DNA of 64,000 bases from Actinoplanes siamensis. GTDB lineage: Bacteria > Actinomycetota > Actinomycetes > Mycobacteriales > Micromonosporaceae. The notes beneath the pieces were generated by a model that did not search any database, was not told the DNA's origin, and worked only from the letters and a program-made list of their open reading frames with translations. The position numbers and the translations under genes are program-made. The DNA lies in assembly GCF_016862395.1 (NCBI RefSeq), contig NZ_BOMW01000041.1, positions 1 through 64,000 of the forward strand, read 5' to 3'. Below, piece by piece: positions 47,101-54,657 of this stretch. The number at the start of each line of letters is the position of its first letter. Position 1 is the first letter of the stretch.

Positions 47101-47342
47101 ACACGCTCGCGGACCGCGCCGAGCAGATGCGTCTTGCCGGTGCCGCGCTGCCCGAGGATGGCCACCCCGATCGGGCTGGAGTCGGTGTTGCGCCGCGCCT
47201 CGGCGACACCGTCGAGCACGGTCCGCACCACCTCGTGCTGCAGGCCCTCGACGTGGAAGGGGGCGGGGCGCCACACGTCGTCCGGGGTGGGCGCCCAGTT
47301 GAACCGCAGCGCGGCCAGGGCCCGGCGTTCCTGGTCGTCCAT
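44160..47342 (-). CDS. Large dual-ATPase protein (AAA+ domain plus HerA/FtsK-like domain)
   Basis: 1060 residues. The N-terminal AAA+ ATPase has Walker A GQRGTGKTH (Lys70) and Walker B AVIAVDQIDLL near 238-246. A helical middle part follows. The C-terminal HerA/FtsK-type pump domain has GSGSGKT (Lys689), VLDPNNDLARLG, Walker B LFVMDEAQTLAPSGAM (near 934) and the later GLVFATQAP block. HerA-like ATPases translocate or remodel DNA and recur in defence and plasmid systems. The gene is the second of an operon; its ATG overlaps the stop of the winged-helix gene by one base. It is divergent from the Trypco1/STAND pair. Confidence 0.88.
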   Translation of the reverse strand: MDDQERRALAALRFNWAPTPDDVWRPAPFHVEGLQHEVVRTVLDGVAEARRNTDSSPIGVAILGQRGTGKTHLLGAVRERVQAEGGYFFLISLLETSAFWRSTALSMLDGFARPAAGGENQLTTFLNRLVDLIGAPRTVRRAVTGRAELTRPALDAFADLIRKHHRPIGVECQDTARALALLAAESSRTQDIGYEFLCSNDEEEPGDRAAWGMRRGKRSAQEVIRDISRLLALTGPAVIAVDQIDLLIAQSTKATNARGDRVTDWQQALLLEQIAGGLMSLRETTRRSLSVVTCLPATWADITTEATDTVQDRFREAAPLRRIPSPELGRELVEKRFAPLFGEAGFTPPHPTWPILPEAFAQAADFTPRELLKTIDNHVRSCLATGVVTPMRNLQPERTVGAPIPQADPPAGDLKEIDDRYAELLQQADPRTALDQNTEDGEVPALLAAGLTAWIAERGAGGEAFSIDPQAGGKPALHARLRRSLGGEDDDANPEDEEHWAFRAIGATHAIAVLNRIRNAVTTAGLTRGVTKRRLYLLRNLDTNPWSKGTRTQEVVKDFREAGGQVLPFTGEDVKRLTALKSLIEEYGAEPLLPWLRDREPTASITLLQETLPRASITPSARTGDGVPRPRDPAGPPGQAAPGDLAVPVGLGDLAVPVGAALDGGQTVAVGLEALRRHTAIFAGSGSGKTVLIRRLVEECALRGVSAIVLDPNNDLARLGQPWPSPPESWPAGDAERAAEYFRTTEVVVWTPNRDSGRPLSFQPLPDFAGILDDSDAFTAGVDAAVSALAPHARVDGKTDKAVLGRAVLREAVTSYARTGGNALEGLVGLLNDLPDGVSLLDDATKLAGNMSQLLRAATVNDPMFGGRGAPVDPGELLTPSEGRRARVSVISFVGLPDDQQRQNFVNQLQIALFSWIKQNPAGDRPLGGLFVMDEAQTLAPSGAMTPCTHSTLALASQARKYGLGLVFATQAPKGLHNRIPGNAATQFFGLLNSPAQIAAAQDMARAKGSNIADVARLRAGQFYATVEGASFVKMQSPLCLSHHPRSPLSAEEVLELAAR

Positions 47343-47977
47343 CAGTCGCGGATCGCGAGCAGGTGCATGTCCTGATTGCCGATGCGGATCGCGGCGGCGC
47401 GCTGGCCCGGGGTCAGGATCTTCTGGTTGGACTCCGGGACGAGGTGCACGTCGGGTGCCTTGTCGAGGCGCAACAGGGCGGCGTCGACCTGTCCGGAAGC
47501 GGTCCCGCCGGGCAGGGCTCCGCGGAGATCCTCCAGCATCACGTAATCGCCACGCCTGGCAGCGATGTCGTGGTACACCGCACGGATCTGCCCCTCGATG
47601 TCGATCTTCGTCGTTTCCGCCGGGCGGCTGACGATGCCCGGCGCGTAGAATTCCGCCGCCGAGAGATCGTTGCGCTCCAGAAATCCGCGCAGGGCCTCGA
47701 GGTGGAGATAGAACGCGCCGCCGAGGGCACCGCTGCGCGGGGGAGCCTCCTTGCCGAGTTCCTGTTTCGCCCGGCCCCAGCCGTCGTCGGTCAGTTCGAG
47801 AACCATCGGCTTGCCGGTCACCGTGATCAATTTCCGGTTGACCAGATCGTCACGTTTCCCTTTCTCGAGGCCCACCTTCTTGGTGTCGGCCAGGAACGCC
47901 CTCGGCGATGTGCCGCCCATGGCCATCAGGGCCAGGATTGTCGCGAGCTGTGCGGCGGTGAGTTCCTTCTCGGGCAT
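47342..47977 (-). CDS. Winged-helix-like protein of unknown function, partner of the dual ATPase
   Basis: 211 residues. The N-terminal 80 residues look like a winged helix: helices through ATILALMAMG, SPRAFLADTK and KRDDLVNRKLI, then the wing KPMVLELTDDGW. The middle is helical (LHLEALRGFLERND). The C-terminus (about 115-211) has alternating strands and helices ending IRIGNQDMHLLAIRD. I do not recognise the family. One-base overlap with the ATPase gene shows tight coupling, so it is probably its DNA-binding or adaptor subunit. Confidence 0.8.
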   Translation of the reverse strand: MPEKELTAAQLATILALMAMGGTSPRAFLADTKKVGLEKGKRDDLVNRKLITVTGKPMVLELTDDGWGRAKQELGKEAPPRSGALGGAFYLHLEALRGFLERNDLSAAEFYAPGIVSRPAETTKIDIEGQIRAVYHDIAARRGDYVMLEDLRGALPGGTASGQVDAALLRLDKAPDVHLVPESNQKILTPGQRAAAIRIGNQDMHLLAIRD

Positions 47978-48307
47978 TCCGGTGCCTCTCTCCGGCGCGG
48001 TTCGGTCGCGCCGGCGGCGAAATGATGATCAAGGTGAGCCATTCCGGCCCGGCCCGATTCTGCCGAGCGCGCTGGCGAGATGCAAGGTCCACCAAGGAGG
48101 CGGCAGAAATCCGACAAAAGCATTTCTTGATCTATGAAACTACTGGTGGGAGTGGGTCCGCGTGGTCATTGCGGACGTTCCCGAAATTGATCTCCGGATG
48201 GCCCATTGCCTTTCGGCGGATCGCCGGGAAACATGTCCCCGGGCGAGGAATCGCATAGCCGGTCTCCTCGTCCTTATCCGTGCGCCCGCACGGCTCGATG
48301 GAGGTTG
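47978..48307. promoter_or_regulatory. Divergent promoter region between the two conflict-type operons
   Basis: 330 bp with lower GC around 48100-48200. No recognisable gene lies here. Short open frames exist but none has family resemblance with a good ribosome site. Promoters for the leftward winged-helix/ATPase operon and the rightward Trypco1/STAND pair must both lie here, which allows coordinated control. No strong palindrome was seen. Confidence 0.5.
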
Positions 48308-48643
48308 ATGGCGGTGTCGTCCGAGGTCGTTCGGTACCAGGTGGACGACAAGACCGTCGCCCAGTTCGAGTTCGAGCCGCTGGCCGGGTTCCAGCCCGCC
48401 GGCGTGGGCGACGTCGCCGGTTGGGTCCGCGAGGCGGCCGCACCGTCGATCGAGGCCGCCCGTGCGATCCTCGACGAGGTTCGGCAGTTGGCGCCGGACG
48501 AGGTGCAGGTCAAGTTCGGCGTCAAGGTCACCGGCACGGCCAACTGGGTCGTCGCGAAGGCGGCCAGCGAGGCGAACTTCGAGATCACGCTCGCCTGGCG
48601 GCCGGCGGGCGCGGCGCATCCGGGACCTCTCGCCGGCGGCTGA
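48308..48643 (+). CDS. Trypsin-co-occurring domain protein (CU044_2847/Trypco1-like)
   Basis: 111 residues. The order VDDKTVAQFEFEPLAGFQ, a helix, IEAARAILDEVRQLAPDEVQ, VKFGVKVTG, then ASEANFEITLAWRP is the signature of CU044_2847-family proteins. This domain was named trypsin-co-occurring because its gene sits beside trypsin-like proteases in predicted conflict systems. Here the next gene, 22 bp on, begins with such a protease. It is thought to be an adaptor or regulator. The start is ATG 48308 or GTG 48314, which better fits the GGAGG at 48300. Confidence 0.85.
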   Translation: MAVSSEVVRYQVDDKTVAQFEFEPLAGFQPAGVGDVAGWVREAAAPSIEAARAILDEVRQLAPDEVQVKFGVKVTGTANWVVAKAASEANFEITLAWRPAGAAHPGPLAGG

Positions 48644-48665
48644 GATCGCGGTGACCGTGACCGGC

Positions 48666-51600
48666 ATGCCCGTGGAGTCCTGGGCGGTGGCTCTGCACGG
48701 CGGGCCGTGCGACGAGGCGCCACTGGGCGCGGGGATCGTCGTCGCCGACTCGCTCGTCCTCGCCTGCGAACACGTGGCATTCCATCAAGGCCGCCCGCGC
48801 GAATTGTGGGTGGCTTTCCCCCGCGCCTTCCACGTGCCGCCAGGCGTCCGCCGGCGGGTGCGAGCGTGTTCGTTCAACGGCCGCGCCGAGGCCGGCCTCG
48901 ACGTCGTCCTGCTGGAGCTGGAGGAGCCGGTGCCGGCCGGGGTGGCGCCCGCCCGACTGCGGCGGCCGTCCGGGCCGGACCTGGTCGGCCGCTCCTGGCG
49001 GGCCTTCGGGTTCCCGCAGCACAGCGCCGGTGGACGACCAGCGGCCGGCCGCGTCGGCGGCGAGGGCGGATACGGCAGGATCCAACTGGAGGCGGAGCCG
49101 GTCTCCGGCGTCACGCAGGGATTCAGCGGCGCGGCGCTCTGGTCTCCGGACTACGACGCCGTGGTGGGGATCATCCTGGCCGCAGAGTCGTCCACCGGCT
49201 CCGGCCACGCGCTCACCCTGGCGTACGCGGACGAGCACCTGCCCGGCATGAAGCTGTCCACCCTGGACGCCTGGCGGGTCGGCGACGCCGACGAGCTGAC
49301 CCACGCGGCCTGGGGATGGACCCTGGCGGCGGACGGGGAAGCTGGCCGCCACTGGCTGCCCCGGGCCCGCGGCGTCGCCTCCGGCTCGGAGACCGGCTCC
49401 CGGTTCCGGGGCCGCTCGGCCGCGCTGCGGCGGCTGCGCGACTTCCTCGACCGGCCGCAAGCGGCGGGCCGGCCCCTGGTGGTCACCGGCTCGCCCGGCG
49501 TCGGCAAGTCCGCGGTGCTGGGCCGCGTCGTCACGACCGCGGACGCCGAGATCCACGCGGCCCTGCCGGCCGACGACGTCGCGGAGCGGGCCACCGTCGG
49601 CTCGGTGGCGTGCGCGGTGCACGTGAAGGGCAAGACGGCCCTGGAGGTAGCGTGCGAGATCGCCCGCGGGACAGGCGCCGGGCTGCCGGCGGCGACCGTG
49701 GATCTGCTGCCCGCGCTGCGGCACCGGCTCGCTGCCCGGCCGGCGCGGGTCAACGTGGTGGTCGACGCGCTGGACGAGGCCGCCACGCCGGCGGACACCC
49801 GGGAGCTGATCGACGAGGTTCTGGTTCCGCTCGCACGCACCTGCCACGAACTGGGCGCCCAGGTGGTGGTCGGCACCCGGCGCAGCGACGACCGCGGCGA
49901 CCTGCTCGCGGCGTTCGGCTCGGACGCCGTGACGATCGACCTGGACGCTCCGGAGTACTTCTCGTCCGCGGACCTGGCCGACTACGCGCAGGCCACGCTG
50001 CAGTCGTCCGGAGTGTACGCGGATCCGGCGGTGGCCGCGCCGGTGGCCGCGCGGATCGCCGCCCTCGCCGACCGGAACTTCCTGATCGCGGGCCTGGTGG
50101 CGCGCACCCGGGCACTGCGCGACCTGACCCCGGTCGACCCCGTCCACGTCTCCTTCACCCCGACGGTCGGCGATACGCTGCACGAGTACGTGCGGGGGCT
50201 GACCGACGTCGGTGTGGCACCGGCCCGGCTGGCACTGAGCGCGCTCGCCTACGCCGAGACGCCGGGCCTGCCCCTGGAGTTGTGGCAGGCGGCTGTCGGG
50301 GCGCTCGGCGCGAGCGTGACCGCGGCCCAGCTCAGCGACTTCGCGCGTACCTCGGCGGCGAACTTCCTGGTGGAGACCGGCGACCCGGCCCGGCCCATCT
50401 ACCGGCTGTTCCACCAGGCGCTCAACGACGCGCTGCTGGCTGAGCGCCGCACCGTCGGCAAGTGGATATCCGACGAGCAGCGGCTGGTGCGCACCTGGAC
50501 GGCGTTCGGCCGGGAGGCGGGTTGGAGCGAGGTCCCGGAGTACCTGCTGCGCTCGCTGCCGCAGCACGCCGCCCGGGCCGGGGCGGTCGACGAACTGCTC
50601 AACGACGACGACTACCTGCTGCACGCCCACCTGGACCGGTTGTTGCCGGTCGCCGGTGAGAGCCACAGCTGGTCCGGTCAGGCCCGCCGACGGCTGCTCC
50701 AGCGCACGCCGCAGGCGTTCGGCGCGGCGCCGGCCGACCGGGCCGCGCTGTTCTCGGTGGTCGACCGGCTCGACGACCTGCGGGTCGGGATCGGCTCCGG
50801 CGCGGTGGTGGCTCCCTACCAGGCCCGCTGGGCGCACACGCCGCCCCGGCTGGAGAGCGCGGTGCTGGATGGGCACTCGCTCGCCGTGCACGACGTCTGC
50901 GCGATCGCCGTCGACGGGCGTCACCTGCTTGCCTCGGCGGGGGAGGAGGGCACCGTACGGCTGTGGGACCCGCTGACCAACCAGACGGTGCGGGTGATCG
51001 CCTGCCACGACGACTGCATCCGCGGCGTCTGTGCCGTGGAAGCGGCCGGCGGCACCTACCTGGCCACCGCGAGCCACGACGGCACGATCGGGATCTGGGA
51101 CCCGAGATCCGGGATACGGCTGCACAGCTTCACCGGTCACGGTGACTGGGTGCGTAACCTCGTCGCGCTGCCGGTACCCGGCGGGGACCTGCTGGCGTCG
51201 GCCGGCGACGACCGGACGGTGCGGATCTGGGACGTGGCCGGCGGGATCCCGGTCCGGACGCTGACCGGGCACACCGGGTGGGTGACCGCGGTGACCCACG
51301 TGCCGGTCGAGCCGTACGGCCTGCTCGCCTCGACCGGGACCGACGGGACCGTGCGCCTGTGGGACCCGCTGACCGGCGCCGACCGCGGGGTGTTGCGGGC
51401 CGGAGCCGGCTGGCTCACCACGCTGTACCCGGTGCGTGACGGTGACCGGGTACTCCTCGCGGCGGCGGGCTACGACGGGGTGGTCCGGTTGTGGGACCCG
51501 CTGACCCGGGACCTGGTCGCCGCGCTGCCCGGCGCCGGAGGTCTGATCACCGATCTGTGCACGGTCCGCGGCCGATCCGCCGAGTTGCTTGCCGCGACCT

Positions 51601-52679
51601 GCGAGGACGGCACGGTCCGTCTGTGGGATGTGGCCACCAGGACCGAACGCCCCCGGCTGCACGGGCACGCCAGCTGGATCCGGGCGGTCTGCGAGCTGCC
51701 GATGCCGGGGCAGCGGCTGCTCGCCACCGCCGGGGAGGACGGGACGGTGCGGCTGTGGAACCCGGAGGAGGAGCTGCCGCGGACGGTGGCCGCCAGCGGG
51801 TTCCCCGGCGCGGTGGCCGACCTGAGCGCTGTCCGGATGGGCGGTGACGACCTGGTCGTCTCGGCCGGCAGCGACGGCGTGGTGCGCCTCTACCAGTTGT
51901 CCAGTGGCGAGCTGCGCGGTCAGCTGCGGACCCATGCCGGCGCGGTGAACGCCGTGGACGTCGTCGAGGACGACGACATCTTCTACCTGGCCGCGGCGTG
52001 TCGGACCGGCACGGTGGAGCTCTGGGACCTGGCGGACGGTGAGCTGGTCCGCGAGTTCCGGCAGCACTCCGACCAGGTCAAGGCGCTCGCCGTGCTGCGG
52101 TCGGCGGCGGGGCTGCTGGTGGCGTCCGCCGGGGAAGACGAGACGATCCGCCTGTGGGATCCGCGGACCGCCGCGGTCCGCGGCCGGCTCGGCCATCGGG
52201 ACTGGGTGACCTCGTTGCTCGTGATGGACGGACCGGGCGGGGCGGCGCTGGCGTCCGGGGACAACAGCGGGGTGGTGCGTTTCTGGCGCGCCGCCGGCGG
52301 AGGGACCTGGGAGCAGCACGGTCATCAGGGGGCGATAAACGTCCTGTGCGAGTTCCGTGGCGCCGGACGCACGATGCTCGTGTCCGCCGGTGCGGATCGG
52401 AGCCTCCGGCTGTGGGATCCGGCGGACGGGCGGCTGATCCGGGTGCTGACCGGGCACACCGCCGCGGTGACCGGGCTGGACGTGGTGGACGTGGCCGGTC
52501 AGCGGGTGCTGGTGTCGGCGAGCCTGGACCGCACGGTGCGGCTGTGGGACCTGCGGACCGGCCGGGCGCTCCGGGTGATCCCGGTGCACCACCGGGCACG
52601 GGCGTGCCGCCGCATCGGTGAGTTCCTGGTGGTGGGACTGGAGCACGGGCTGTTGGCGCTGATCCTGAAAAAGCTGTGA
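48666..52679 (+). CDS. Trypsin-like protease / STAND (NACHT-like) NTPase / WD40 protein
   Basis: 1337 residues. The N-terminal trypsin-like domain has the full triad: His36 (LACEHV), Asp79 (GLDVVLLEL) and Ser154 (GFSGAALW). The STAND NTPase follows with Walker A TGSPGVGKS (Lys281) and Walker B VVVDALDEA near 361-373, then a helical winged-helix-like region to about 720. From about 731 to the end lie 14 WD repeats, most ending VRLWDP or close variants, enough for two seven-bladed propellers. Such proteins are switch-like sensors: the propeller senses, the NTPase oligomerises and the protease acts. Starts at GTG 48651 and 48657 are also possible. It forms an operon with the Trypco1 gene. Confidence 0.93.
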   Translation: MPVESWAVALHGGPCDEAPLGAGIVVADSLVLACEHVAFHQGRPRELWVAFPRAFHVPPGVRRRVRACSFNGRAEAGLDVVLLELEEPVPAGVAPARLRRPSGPDLVGRSWRAFGFPQHSAGGRPAAGRVGGEGGYGRIQLEAEPVSGVTQGFSGAALWSPDYDAVVGIILAAESSTGSGHALTLAYADEHLPGMKLSTLDAWRVGDADELTHAAWGWTLAADGEAGRHWLPRARGVASGSETGSRFRGRSAALRRLRDFLDRPQAAGRPLVVTGSPGVGKSAVLGRVVTTADAEIHAALPADDVAERATVGSVACAVHVKGKTALEVACEIARGTGAGLPAATVDLLPALRHRLAARPARVNVVVDALDEAATPADTRELIDEVLVPLARTCHELGAQVVVGTRRSDDRGDLLAAFGSDAVTIDLDAPEYFSSADLADYAQATLQSSGVYADPAVAAPVAARIAALADRNFLIAGLVARTRALRDLTPVDPVHVSFTPTVGDTLHEYVRGLTDVGVAPARLALSALAYAETPGLPLELWQAAVGALGASVTAAQLSDFARTSAANFLVETGDPARPIYRLFHQALNDALLAERRTVGKWISDEQRLVRTWTAFGREAGWSEVPEYLLRSLPQHAARAGAVDELLNDDDYLLHAHLDRLLPVAGESHSWSGQARRRLLQRTPQAFGAAPADRAALFSVVDRLDDLRVGIGSGAVVAPYQARWAHTPPRLESAVLDGHSLAVHDVCAIAVDGRHLLASAGEEGTVRLWDPLTNQTVRVIACHDDCIRGVCAVEAAGGTYLATASHDGTIGIWDPRSGIRLHSFTGHGDWVRNLVALPVPGGDLLASAGDDRTVRIWDVAGGIPVRTLTGHTGWVTAVTHVPVEPYGLLASTGTDGTVRLWDPLTGADRGVLRAGAGWLTTLYPVRDGDRVLLAAAGYDGVVRLWDPLTRDLVAALPGAGGLITDLCTVRGRSAELLAATCEDGTVRLWDVATRTERPRLHGHASWIRAVCELPMPGQRLLATAGEDGTVRLWNPEEELPRTVAASGFPGAVADLSAVRMGGDDLVVSAGSDGVVRLYQLSSGELRGQLRTHAGAVNAVDVVEDDDIFYLAAACRTGTVELWDLADGELVREFRQHSDQVKALAVLRSAAGLLVASAGEDETIRLWDPRTAAVRGRLGHRDWVTSLLVMDGPGGAALASGDNSGVVRFWRAAGGGTWEQHGHQGAINVLCEFRGAGRTMLVSAGADRSLRLWDPADGRLIRVLTGHTAAVTGLDVVDVAGQRVLVSASLDRTVRLWDLRTGRALRVIPVHHRARACRRIGEFLVVGLEHGLLALILKKL

Positions 52680-52712
52680 CCGATTGGCACATCTCCTTCC
52701 CCGTCCTCGCAA

Positions 52713-52726
52713 TGGGAGCGCTCCCA
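52713..52726 (+). promoter_or_regulatory. Perfect CebR box
   Basis: TGGGAGCGCTCCCA is identical to the CebR operator consensus of Streptomyces. It lies 24 bases before the ATG of a decayed secreted glycoside hydrolase gene and 33 bases after the STAND gene stop. It most likely belonged to the hydrolase. Confidence 0.85.
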
Positions 52727-52750
52727 ATCCTCCCTTCCTGTAAGATCCTC

Positions 52751-53116
52751 ATGCACGTCTCACCGAAATGGCGCGTAGCCGTGAGCGCTGTCCTGCTCAC
52801 GCTGGTCAGCGCCGTGGCCGGGACCCGGCGGACCGGGGCCGAGCCGATGATCATCGCCAACTACGGGACGGGGACCGCCCGGGAGGCCGCCGACGGGGTG
52901 CGGTAGGCCAACGTCACCAAGGGGTACGGCGCCAGGTACTGGACGATCGGCAACGAGAACTACGGCTGCGCCCGGGAGGCCGACGAGCACGCCGACAAGA
53001 GCCCCGAGGAGTGCGCCTCCACAGTGGTCGCCTACTCGCGGGCGATGAAGGCGGGTGGGCCGAACGTGCTGCCTGGCGTGTTCACGCTCGACGGCACGGT
53101 CTGCGCCGGCGTCTGA
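52751..53116 (+). pseudogene. Decayed secreted glycoside hydrolase (clan GH-A-like), internally deleted
   Basis: ATG 52751 starts a signal-peptide-like sequence (WRVAVSAVLLTLVSAVAG). It jumps directly into the middle of a glycosidase: MIIANYGTGTAREAADGVR, an in-frame TAG at about 52906, then ANVTKGYGARYWTIGNENYG and DEHADKSPEECASTVVAYSR, with a TGA at 53114. GNEN resembles the acid/base motif of clan A enzymes such as arabinofuranosidases. The N-terminal half of the catalytic domain and everything after about 60 more residues are lost. Its operator is still perfect. Confidence 0.75.
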
Positions 53117-53172
53117 CGGCGCGGCCGGGGCAGGCGCGCCCGTCCCGGCCTTCGCCGCGGCTTCCGGTGCGC

Positions 53173-53203
53173 GGATAAGTCCTATTTGGATGGTAGGTTA
53201 TCC
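53173..53203 (+). promoter_or_regulatory. Inverted repeat directly before the cystathionine beta-synthase start
   Basis: GGATAA-GT-CCTA (53173-53184) is mirrored by TAGGTTATCC (53194-53203), with a two-base insertion in the left arm. The right arm ends three bases before the ATG, so a bound protein would cover the ribosome site or a leaderless start. The sequence is markedly AT-richer than its surroundings. The regulator is unknown. Confidence 0.45.
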
Positions 53204-53206
53204 GGC

Positions 53207-54637
53207 ATGAGTGTGCTGGACGCCATCGGAGACACGCCGCTGATCCGGCTGACGCGGATCACCGCGGGCCTGGCCGCCGAGGTCCATCTCAAGGCGGAGT
53301 TCCTCAACCCCGGCGGCAGCGTCAAGGACCGGGCCGCGCTGGCCATGGTGCAGGCCGCGGAGGCTGCCGGCGAGCTGCGGCCCGGCGGGGTGATCGTGGA
53401 GGGCACGTCCGGCAACACCGGCATCGGGCTCGCCATGATCGCGGCGCAGCGCGGCTACCGGGCCGTCGTCGTGGTCCCGGACAAGAGCAGCGTCGAGAAG
53501 ACGAACACACTGCGGGCGTACGGCGCGGAGGTCGTGATCACCACGGGTGGCGTCACCCGGGAGGACCCGCGCCACGTGTCCCAGGTCGCCGCCCGCCTCG
53601 CCGAGCAGACGCCCGGGGCGTGGCTCGCCGGGCAGTACGACAATCCCGCCAACCCGGGCGCGCACCAGGCCACCACCGGCCCGGAGATCTGGCGGCAGAC
53701 CGCTGGGCGGGTCACCCACTTCGTGGCCGGCGTCGGCACCGGCGGCACGATCAGCGGCGCGGGGGCGTACCTGCGGTCGGCCGGCCCGGTCACGGTGATC
53801 GGCGCGGATCCGGAGAGCTCCGTCTACGGCGGCGGGGACGGCAGCCCGTACTACGTGGAGAGCATCGGGCACTACGTGCATCCGGACACCGTCGAGGACG
53901 TGTGGCCGCTGTCGTACCACCCGGCGGTGGCGCACCGGATCGAGCGGATCAGCGACCGGGAGTCGATCGAGGCGACCCGCCGCCTGGCCCGGGAGGAGGG
54001 CATCCTGGCCGGCGCCTCGACCGGGACCGCGGTGGCGGCGGCCCTGCGGGTGGCCCGGGAGCTCGGCCCCGAGCACCTGGTGGTGGTGCTGGCGCCGGAC
54101 TCCGGCCGGGCGTACCTCTCGAAGTACTTCGACGACGGCTGGCTGCGCCGGGCCGGCTTCCCGGCGCCGACGCTGCCCGGCCCGCTGGTGGGCGACGGCG
54201 AGGTGGTCGTGCCGGCGCTGCTGCCGGCCTCGGCGCGGGCCGGTGAGCTGTCCGCCGCCGCGGTCGCCCTGCTGGTGTTGCCGCGCGGCGGGCGCCCGGC
54301 GGTGGACCCGTCGCCCGGCGACGTCGTCGGGGTGGTGCCGGCCGGCGCGGTGGCCGGGGTGGCGGCGGACGCGCCGCTGGCGGCGATCGCCCGGCCGCTG
54401 CCGGTGGTCGGCGCCGGCGAGCCGATCTCCGAGGCGCTCGCGCGTACGCCTGGCGACGCCCCGTGGCTGGGCGTGCTCACCGACGGCCGGATCCGTGGCG
54501 TGATCTCCCGTGCCGACGTTGCGACAGCTGTGCGGGTTCAGGAGGTGCGTGGGGTTGGGGGCGTGGATACCTTCGGCCTGACGAAGGACGGAACGCACGT
54601 CTCTGACCTCGACAGTGTCGACCGCGGGGCCCGGTAG
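53207..54637 (+). CDS. Cystathionine beta-synthase-like PLP enzyme with C-terminal CBS-type region
   Basis: 476 residues. The PLP-binding lysine lies in NPGGSVKDR, the phosphate loop is GTSGNTGIG and the second glycine loop is GVGTGGTIS. This fold-type II region (about 1-320) makes cystathionine from serine and homocysteine, or cysteine from O-acetylserine in close relatives. The C-terminal 150 residues, with AIARPLPVVGAGEPISEALA and GVISRADVATAV, look like CBS-domain sequence, favouring cystathionine synthase. The ATG at 53207 follows the inverted repeat directly. Confidence 0.88.
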   Translation: MSVLDAIGDTPLIRLTRITAGLAAEVHLKAEFLNPGGSVKDRAALAMVQAAEAAGELRPGGVIVEGTSGNTGIGLAMIAAQRGYRAVVVVPDKSSVEKTNTLRAYGAEVVITTGGVTREDPRHVSQVAARLAEQTPGAWLAGQYDNPANPGAHQATTGPEIWRQTAGRVTHFVAGVGTGGTISGAGAYLRSAGPVTVIGADPESSVYGGGDGSPYYVESIGHYVHPDTVEDVWPLSYHPAVAHRIERISDRESIEATRRLAREEGILAGASTGTAVAAALRVARELGPEHLVVVLAPDSGRAYLSKYFDDGWLRRAGFPAPTLPGPLVGDGEVVVPALLPASARAGELSAAAVALLVLPRGGRPAVDPSPGDVVGVVPAGAVAGVAADAPLAAIARPLPVVGAGEPISEALARTPGDAPWLGVLTDGRIRGVISRADVATAVRVQEVRGVGGVDTFGLTKDGTHVSDLDSVDRGAR

Positions 54638-54657
54638 GGACGGTGCCACCCAGCCGG

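Noticed and set aside
50859-52679. Regularly spaced repeats at DNA level, as in a CRISPR array
   Set aside because: The period is about 120-130 bp, the copies are imperfect and they encode WD40 units in frame. There are no spacers and no cas genes.
48585-52727. A 1380-residue open frame on the minus strand across the STAND gene
   Set aside because: It mirrors the plus-strand gene, has low-complexity Gly/Pro/Arg/Gln composition and no domain. Such shadows arise from third-position GC bias.
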